This document shows positions 12,301-21,300 of a stretch of 64,000 bases of DNA, piece by piece. Position numbers and translations under genes: made by a program. This stretch comes from Plectrocnemia conspersa. Lineage: Eukaryota > Arthropoda > Insecta > Trichoptera > Polycentropodidae. Under the pieces are notes generated by a model. It did not search any database. It was not told the origin of the DNA and worked only from the letters and a program-made list of their open reading frames with translations. Position 1 is the stretch's first letter, and each line of letters begins with the position of its first letter. Location: positions 124,001 to 188,000 of the forward strand of contig VTFK01000469.1 in the NCBI GenBank assembly GCA_009617715.1. The letters run 5' to 3'.

Positions 12301-15300
12301 AAACCAGGAATCGTCCTTACTAGTTTTTGGAAAATACTCCGAAAGAGTTGTTTTCAAGTTATATAGGTGTTCTAAAAATACTTGTGAAACTTCTTTATCA
12401 CCTTGAACATTCAATTCATTTAAACATTCTTCTAAGACAGAAAAACAATCAAAATTATTAGATTCAACTGATAAAATCCAAAATTGTATTTTTTTATCAA
12501 AATATTCAATTTTATCTCTCATATTAAAAATACTTTTTTTTTGTAATGATAAGTTAGCATCATTGCACTTTGTAAAAATATCCGCCAGATATGCAAGATG
12601 TATCAACCAGGAAGGATTTCATTATAATGACAATAAATACATTGTTATGTATTTATTGTCATTATAAAGGCAAAGTGAAATTGGTATTGAAACTGATGGG
12701 ATTCTGTACATAAATACATTTCCGCATTTAAATGCGGAAATCGGGATCGTTGCCTCAATCACAAACATAGTTTTGCTAAATCTGAATTTCTTAGTAATAC
12801 AAAGAATACTAAGATAACTAACCATAAAGGATAATTTGCACTGTAATAATCCTATTAGGTTCGGGGCTTAAGCAAGTCAGCATCGATGCATCACGTTTGC
12901 GTAAAATAAACATGTTGCAACTGGCATCATTTCTTGAATTAATCATTTTTGTACTGATGTAGGTCCCCTGATTACCTTCATAATTTAGTTTTAATATACT
13001 TCTAAACATAATTTCACTTCACCAATAACAGAGCTTATCTAGAATTACCGCATTAAATATTAATATTCTACTAAAATATTTGTACTAACAACTAATTTGT
13101 ATATTTTTTTCAATATTCTAGACAAAACCATAGCGAGATAGAAAAGAGGCGTAGGGATAAAATGAATGCATACATCACTGAGCTTTCGGCGATGATACCA
13201 ATGTGTCACGCAATGTCAAGGAAACTGGACAAGTTAACCGTTCTTAGGATGGCCGTTCAGCACATGAAGACTATTCGCGGTGCTCTTCATTCGTATACGG
13301 AAGGACACTATAAGCCAAATTTTTTATCCGACCAAGAGCTGAAGATGCTCATACTACAAGCGGCCGAAGGGTTTCTCTTTGTAGTCGGCTGTAATAGAGG
13401 GCGAATACTCTACGTTTCGGAGTCGGTGTCGCAGATTTTAAACTACAGAATGGTTAGTACATATATTTGATTTATCAGTGTTTGTGAAAGTAGTGACTTA
13501 GGTATATTATTGTGAATCTAGTTATGTGCAATAATATAAAAAAATCGACATAACAATAAGCGTATAATATATTACACATATGGTCAAATGGCGGCTCGCG
13601 AGCCGCATGCGGCTCTTTTGTGTATTTAATGCGGCTCCACAGTAGTGAGCTATTAAGGTATAGCAGGAACTTTAGAAGGCACTTCGCGGCCAATGGGTGA
13701 CGTGAGATTTTTTCTCTTTTGCTCGCATCCGTCCCTTTGTGTGTGATCGGGCCAAATGGAGGAGATCTGACCGAACGCATTTTTCAGTTTTTTTCCCATT
13801 TTTCATCTTTATTCTCAAGTGATCAAAGATAAAAAACTTAATGAATATCAAGGGAAGTTAAAATAATGCTTCACAGAGAAGCTCCTGTGTCAAAAAATGT
13901 GAGCGAAGAACTACCAACATTTTTATAAAAAATATAAATTACATCAAAAATAGTCCTTTAAAAGCTTGGTCGTTTAAAAGCTTTAAAGCATATGTAAATG
14001 CGATTCATCTTGATAAAAACCACAAAGAAAGGTAAATCAGAAAATTAGGTAATTTAAATAAATCAATGCAAAGATTATAAATAAATCCACTGATTCAAAA
14101 GATAAAGTAAATGATTTCCTTAAAAAAATTAGAGCTATGTTTTCTCTTTAAAATTACATATGCACCATAAATTATATTAAAGCAAACCAACATCTTTATA
14201 GATTATATAAGTAACCCTTATTTTATAAAATTAAGGGGGAAACTATGTTTTTTTTTTAAATATGAGGAGTAGTAACATAAAGTTTGGATAACACTGAACT
14301 AATATATACATATGTAATTATATTATATACTATAGTTCACAACCTCAAAGAGGTAGTCTATTATGTATATTTTAAGATGTGAAGGTCGGTTTGGCTAAAC
14401 GTAACCGATCGAATATCATAAATATGACATTCGATCGGTTATTTGATGATTGAAGATATATGACATATAAATTACTATCGTAGCTCTTCTTAATTATAGT
14501 ATAATAACTTTGAAAGTTTTTTTTTGCTGCTTGGAATATAACATGAATATTGGGATATAACTTATAACACAGTATTTTAGTATGCTTATGTGAGAATTAT
14601 TTGCACATATGCACTTTGAGTCACCGCATTCTCTTATATAGATAGTTATAGTTTTAGGTTATACACATGACATGGATGGCATTGTAGTAATTATGCTATA
14701 AACTACAATATAGAACTACTCACCATATTTACATTATTAAATTAAACTTGGACCAAGGTCTGTACTTTTATGAATTGGACCATACACAGTATTTATTAAT
14801 CTGCGATTATTAATTCTATGTTCAAAGTTTGAAATCTTTTTGTGGAATCCCTGCTCTCAAATTTACTATATATATTGACCAATATATTACTTTTTTTAAT
14901 GAATATGTGAATTGTCGATTATTTGAGCAATTTTTATTAATATATCTGTAAAAAAATATTCAGAGAATGAAATTGTTATTTTTTTATGATTTGATTTTTT
15001 ATAAACTTATAATCCACAATAATTAATATTGATATGATAATTGTAAAAGCGAAAGTTTTGCAAGTGGAAAGTGGTCCAGGGGTATGCTTTCGCTCTTTTT
15101 TGTTGTGTAACTCCTCATAATTTAATTTAATTATTCATATTTATTAGTAAACTATAGACATATTAAGATAATAATCATGATAAGAAAATAACTAGACAAG
15201 AAACAGGTAAGAATTAGTGTATCGTACATTTTAGAATATTATTATTTAGCTTATTTAGTACTAAGCTTTGTAACGTTTCTACTTACAATATTGGGGTCAT

Positions 15301-18300
15301 CATCTCAGGTGAAGACTTGATCTCATCTTTGCTGATGCAGATTTTTGACTATTTTTTAGCATTACATGGTACTAGTCAAAAATAAAATGAATACACAAAA
15401 AAAAAATAATAACATATTTCAAATAAGTATGTAAATAAATTTAGGACAAAATCATTACATTTTACTTTTACAATAAATTACTTAAACAAAATATTTTCAG
15501 GAAGATTTATTGGGGCAGAGCTGGTTCGACATTATTCATCCAAAAGACGTGGCTAAAGTCAAAGAGCAACTCTCGTCGTCAGATTTGAGTCCCAGGGAAA
15601 GATTGATAGACGCCAAAAGTATAGTATTTTATATTAATCAGTCATGGTTAACTCTTACTTTGCTATGGTTCAAAAACTAATTTACAGCAATGCTACCAGT
15701 TAAAACTGACTTATCACGTGGTGCGACGAGACTATGTCCCGGAGCGAGGCGGTCATTTTTTTGCAGAATGAAGTGCAAAATCTCCAGCGACCAACATAAA
15801 GATGATAAAGATAAACAATCTGGATTACAGCGGCGTAAAAAACAACAAGGTTTCTAATACATTATATAAAACGACATCAAATACTTTGCTGACATTCTCT
15901 ATATAATACAATAATGTCCCTATTTAACATAATATATTATTTGTCCCTTTGTACTAAATTATGTTAATGTGTAGCATTTCATATTAGCAATGCGTTTCTA
16001 AGTAAATTTTTAAACACATTCTTTAAATCAAATGATGACGAAAGTGTAACTGGTGCTTATTTATAATACAAGACAAATTTATTTAGTTCATGATTAATAT
16101 TGTACTATAATTTGAGTCAAGTCCGCGTACAATTTCTATAGTTATGTTTATAAATATACAAAAAGTCCTCGTAGCCATGTTTGCGTCTGAAGAATCTAGT
16201 TGAATGAGAGTATATTTAGGGGTTGTGTACCTGGGGCAGATATCGTGCTCACACTTCTTTCTCTGTTATAACAGCATCGTCCGCTTTCTTGCTTGAGTTT
16301 TGGTGACTGTTACAGTTTGAATATGTTGTTACAGCACAATATACTAATCCTTCGGACTGTCACATACTAAATGGCACAATAGCGCTTGTCGGCGTACAAA
16401 AGACCATTTATGACGCTTTCAGCCCCTAAGAAGCTTAGTGTAGATCCCACAATATAGACAAAAATGGATCTTTCTAGTGAGCTTTCTGTTATAAATTACA
16501 AAAAAATATCTTTCTGAAACCTATAAAGTTTAAAAGAGTGGCAAACAAAATCGTCTTTACGAATTTCTGGATCTATCTAAAATATAGAGAATATATAATG
16601 GGAAAGTTATTAGATTGATAGGAGATAGTAAAATATTGAATATTTAAATATAAAAGGCAGCAATGCTTTCAATGACTAAATCTGTAATTATTACACTTGC
16701 GAAGGTATGGAAAAATCGTTCAATACAGTATAAAAATTAAAAATCGATCTGGCGATAACTCTCATATTCTCCATAGTTCTTTATATGGAATTTTGAATCA
16801 TAAAAGCAAAATAAGGAAGTATGAAATGTATTGTTGGTATTGAATGTTTCGAATTCTATGAGCTGCTAGATGCGGTAGCAACTTCATTCTTAAATAACTT
16901 ATTGATGTTAAAATTAAAACATTTTGAGACTTTGTAGCTGTACTTTTAACGCGGGACGACTTTGTAATAACACAGCAGTACTCCAAATGGCACAAATTAA
17001 AAAGTTTGCTTATATGGTTCAGTTGATAATGTAATAAATATATATATAATAAAAGGAAAGCTTGAAATAAGAGGGAAAAACCTGTAATGGTTTAGTAACA
17101 TCAGTAAATGGATCGATTAAAGCAGAATTAAAAGCAAACAAAAAAATTACCTCTAGCTACTTATACTGTCGTTAACATACTTTTTTGTTATTGCAGCAAA
17201 GGGCATATTGATATACATGTATGAATGTGGCTGAACAAAATTACAATTTATTCTGATTAGATATCCAAATATATAATTATGTATTTTTTAAGAAATGTTA
17301 TGTAATTTTGCTGCGGTATTATAAATTATGAAATATATATGTTTAATTTTACCATCACTGGTAAAACAGGATAATGCTATTCAAGGGTAGGGCTTAAGAA
17401 TATTAGCATATGTCTTATTTGTATATGATTGTTTTATAGATCGCAAATACTCGGTGATACAATGCACTGGATATTTAAAGTCTTGGGCTCCGGCTAAGAT
17501 CGGCACAGAGGAACATGAAGCCGAAAGCGAGGGAGATTCTAGCAATTTATCATGTCTCGTGGCAGTGGGTAGAGTTAAACCTCCAGCTCATTTCATCACT
17601 TCTCAAAATACCTGCACGAATATACCAAACCTTAGAACAATACAATTTATATCTAGACACGCAATGGACGGAAAGTTTTTGTTTGTCGATCAAAGGTAAA
17701 TAGCATATTATATATCATAGCTAGCGAATTATGAATCTGTGATACAATTTTTAGATCAACGTTGGTCTTGGGTTTCCTCCCTCAAGAGTTACTTGGCACA
17801 AGTGTGTATGAATATTACCATCCTGAAGATATACCCACCATGGCTGAAACTCATAAGTTATCTTTGTTAAGTTCAACCATTGTTAAAACTACGCCATATC
17901 GACTCAGAACCAAAGATGGGTCGTTCGTTAATTTACAGAGTGAGTGGAAGTCGTTCCGTAATCCATGGACGAAAGAAGTTGAATATCTAATAGCTAAAAA
18001 TTCAGTAATAATATCAGAAGCATCTCAATGCACCAACAATATACAAAACAATCAAAATTCTTCGTCTACATCGTTTGACTTCAACCATTTCAATCAACGT
18101 GAGTATTACAAGCCTGAGTTATGGTTATTTATGCATATTGATTAGCGTTACACAGTCAATGCAAATAAATTATACAATAAAATAACGCGTAATCTACTTT
18201 TTTATTATTAAAACTTTTAATTTTACTGCAAACAAGAATATTCTTTCATATGAACATTATGCATGAATTTGACAGATGACAGTTGTGACCATAACAGATT

Positions 18301-21300
18301 AAAAATCGACCATTACATCGTAAAAATATTATATTGTATATATTGGCGATTACGAATTATAATTCACTAAATATAAATATAATTGTACTATATATTTTTG
18401 CAATCAAACTTTAAATAATACATATTATTAAAATTTATATACAGAGTGAAATATTTTTTTATTATTAATACATCCTAAATTATTAACCTCTTAATTTACT
18501 GAAGAAATGACACAACAGGAGATCATTGAGCTATGTAACATATTTTTACTACAGAACAAGAAATATTTTCATTAAAAAACATTTTTTATTTTAATAAAAG
18601 TTTTTTTAGTGCTAAGAAAGTGATTTTTAATAACACGAGCTTTTTATATCAAATATTAATTCAATTAAAATAAATTGCAATAGTTTCTAAGTATTTTTAT
18701 ATTTAAAATTTTCAAATTTTAATACATTATGAAAATAAAAAAAAGTGACGATAGTTAGCAGGGGAAGAGGGGAGGGGTAACTAAATCTTATATATAATTG
18801 TTCTAAGTCTACAATTAAAATGTGAATAAAAAATTGATATTTTAAGACGGATTTACTTCTTTCTCTTATACAATATGTGCATAAAATTACAGTTTGTTCA
18901 TCGTAGTATCCGATATTCGACATTAGTGGGTTAATTTGCTTACGAGAAACATTAGTTATATTGTATTTATGGTGTTAAGGTGATAATGTTTGCTAATCAT
19001 CGTCAATGATTTGCAGCTTAGACGTGAAAATTAAGAGATGGAATTCAAGTCTTTAAATTCGAGCCAACCAGGGCGGAGCCCCAATAGTGGATATGATTCT
19101 TACGCCCGTCATCGAGAGCGACTTACTTGCGACTGTGCAGCTCATATCATTGTCTCTTTTTTTGAATTGGATGTTTAGATGATTCATTGGTATTCAGATA
19201 ATCTTTTATTTCACCCCCGAGGGCAATGAAATTATATTACTTTTCTCCCGTCTGTATGACACATGTTTGACGCCACAGTTTTTTATTTAACTCGATTTTA
19301 TGTTATAATATATCAGTCATAGGGCCACAACGGTGGAAATCACACCATGATATTTAACGCTTGATTTATATTGAATACTAGTACACTGTTCATTTTAAAG
19401 AGACGGAGGCAAAGCTTGTTTATGTATAATTTACCACCTTTCGAAATATGTTGTCAAAATGTGAAATCATTCTCTTTCCTAGCACTACCTCTTTGATCGG
19501 TCTCGATATATTTAATTTTATGCTATCGCTTTGTCTTTGTGTTAGTCATTTTTTTTAGCTATGTGTAACACTGCTGCAAATTATCAAGACACTAGAGCGA
19601 AGCTATGGTTTTTAATCTCTTATTTATTTTCGAAATAGCACATCATTTATGTTATTCAGTGTAATACATTACTGTTTAAATATGCATTGATTTATAATAT
19701 AAATAGACGAAGAATTTTTGTGTAATTAATATATGTATATATATGATAAACTAAACATTTTCTCAGCAGATGAACGAGAAGTGCATAGATTTATTAACAC
19801 GCAAGTTGAATCAAACAAAATTGGATGTCAAGTAGCTGAACGAGTGTTAGAGCAACAACAAAGAGCTGACTTATCTTCCGTCAACAGTCCTGATCCAGAA
19901 ATGATTTTGTTCAAATGTAACGATGCAAATTCAGAGGTATATACCACATACTGTTAAAAATACTATTTTATGTATATATTTGGCACACCAACTCTTTCGT
20001 ACTATGGGATCGGCAAATTGCGGTTTGCCGTAATATTAAATCAGTTGCTATAAATTGCAACACAATTAAAGCAGAATATTGTACTGCTTAAAAATATTTC
20101 ATTGTAAATTGAAAGAGTTTCTCAGTGAAATTAATAGTGTGTATCTACTGGACAACACAGTAGAATATCTTTCAAGAAGTGATCTTTTTCGAGTTACATA
20201 AGTTGCCGTCTTCAGTATGCATTCGACAAAGTTTGTCAAAAACTTTGGTTTCTTGGCAATATGTGAGCTATAGTAATCGTATTTTGCTCATTCTAGATTA
20301 ACATAGAGATACAATTTGAGTCTATATCGATGACACATATGAGGTAATTTAAAATAATATTTATTATATATTGATGACCTGAAAATATTTCAGAGTATTC
20401 GCACAAATGCGGATTTGCTTTCTTTACAAAAATACCTGAGTCGCTGTAAATGTGATCGATCGACAACCAGCTGCTACTGTTCAGCATAGTCAATCGTCAC
20501 TTATGTTTTAATTGATGTAAAGTATATGTTGGTTTGTACAGAAATTTAGCAATGTTTTATTGTCTTACTCTCTCTTTTGAAGTACTATATTGATCCTGTT
20601 TGATTTATCTATTGTAGTATCTGATTCCAAAGGTTTACAAATATAAAAATAGGTATTCATCTAAAAGTATAAAAAAATTGCAAACAAGTGTGAGTCACCT
20701 AAATTATAGTCGTCTTTCATTTTCCGCGAGATTGAAGCAATGTTCTCAAACTGTTTTTACTGCACATATTTTTATCATATCGGAATGTCTCTTATTTTAT
20801 TTACTTATTTTATTTACCGACGTTAGTTATTCCCATCTACTAGTAGAGTAAGAATCTACAATATTTTAACATAATTCAGTATGGAAAATTTGTAGAAATA
20901 GTTTTCAGTTTTTATTGAAACTTGATATTTTTTTCTATAAAACGTTTTTTACAATACGATAATTAATCTTACAAACATACATGTATACAATACATTTTTT
21001 TGTTTACAAGTTAGTTAGTAGCTATAATATAATAAAAATTAAAATATGGATTATAGGAATAAAAGAATCTCCGATACATGAGATTAGTGGGTTAGTGTGG
21101 TTACTCAAAATATTTTTGTAGTATTTTCCGGTATGAAAATATTTACTATTATGAAGTTTTTTAAAATTAGTTTTAAAATGTGTGTTATATATTATTTTTA
21201 AAGCTTTATTTTGAATGAGTTACTTTATTTTGAAAAAATAGTATTACTGAAGATATTCCACGCTTATATGAGTTTGATTAATTGTTTGTATATTAGTATT

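Noticed and set aside
12622..13009. Two minus-strand frames between the Buster remnant and cyc exon 3
   Set aside because: No motif, no continuity with the transposase, and one starts in a hairpin. They are treated as chance frames in intron DNA.
15714..15719. Second CACGTG at the start of cyc exon 5 as a regulatory E-box
   Set aside because: It is within conserved coding sequence (LSRGA codons) and is explained by the protein.
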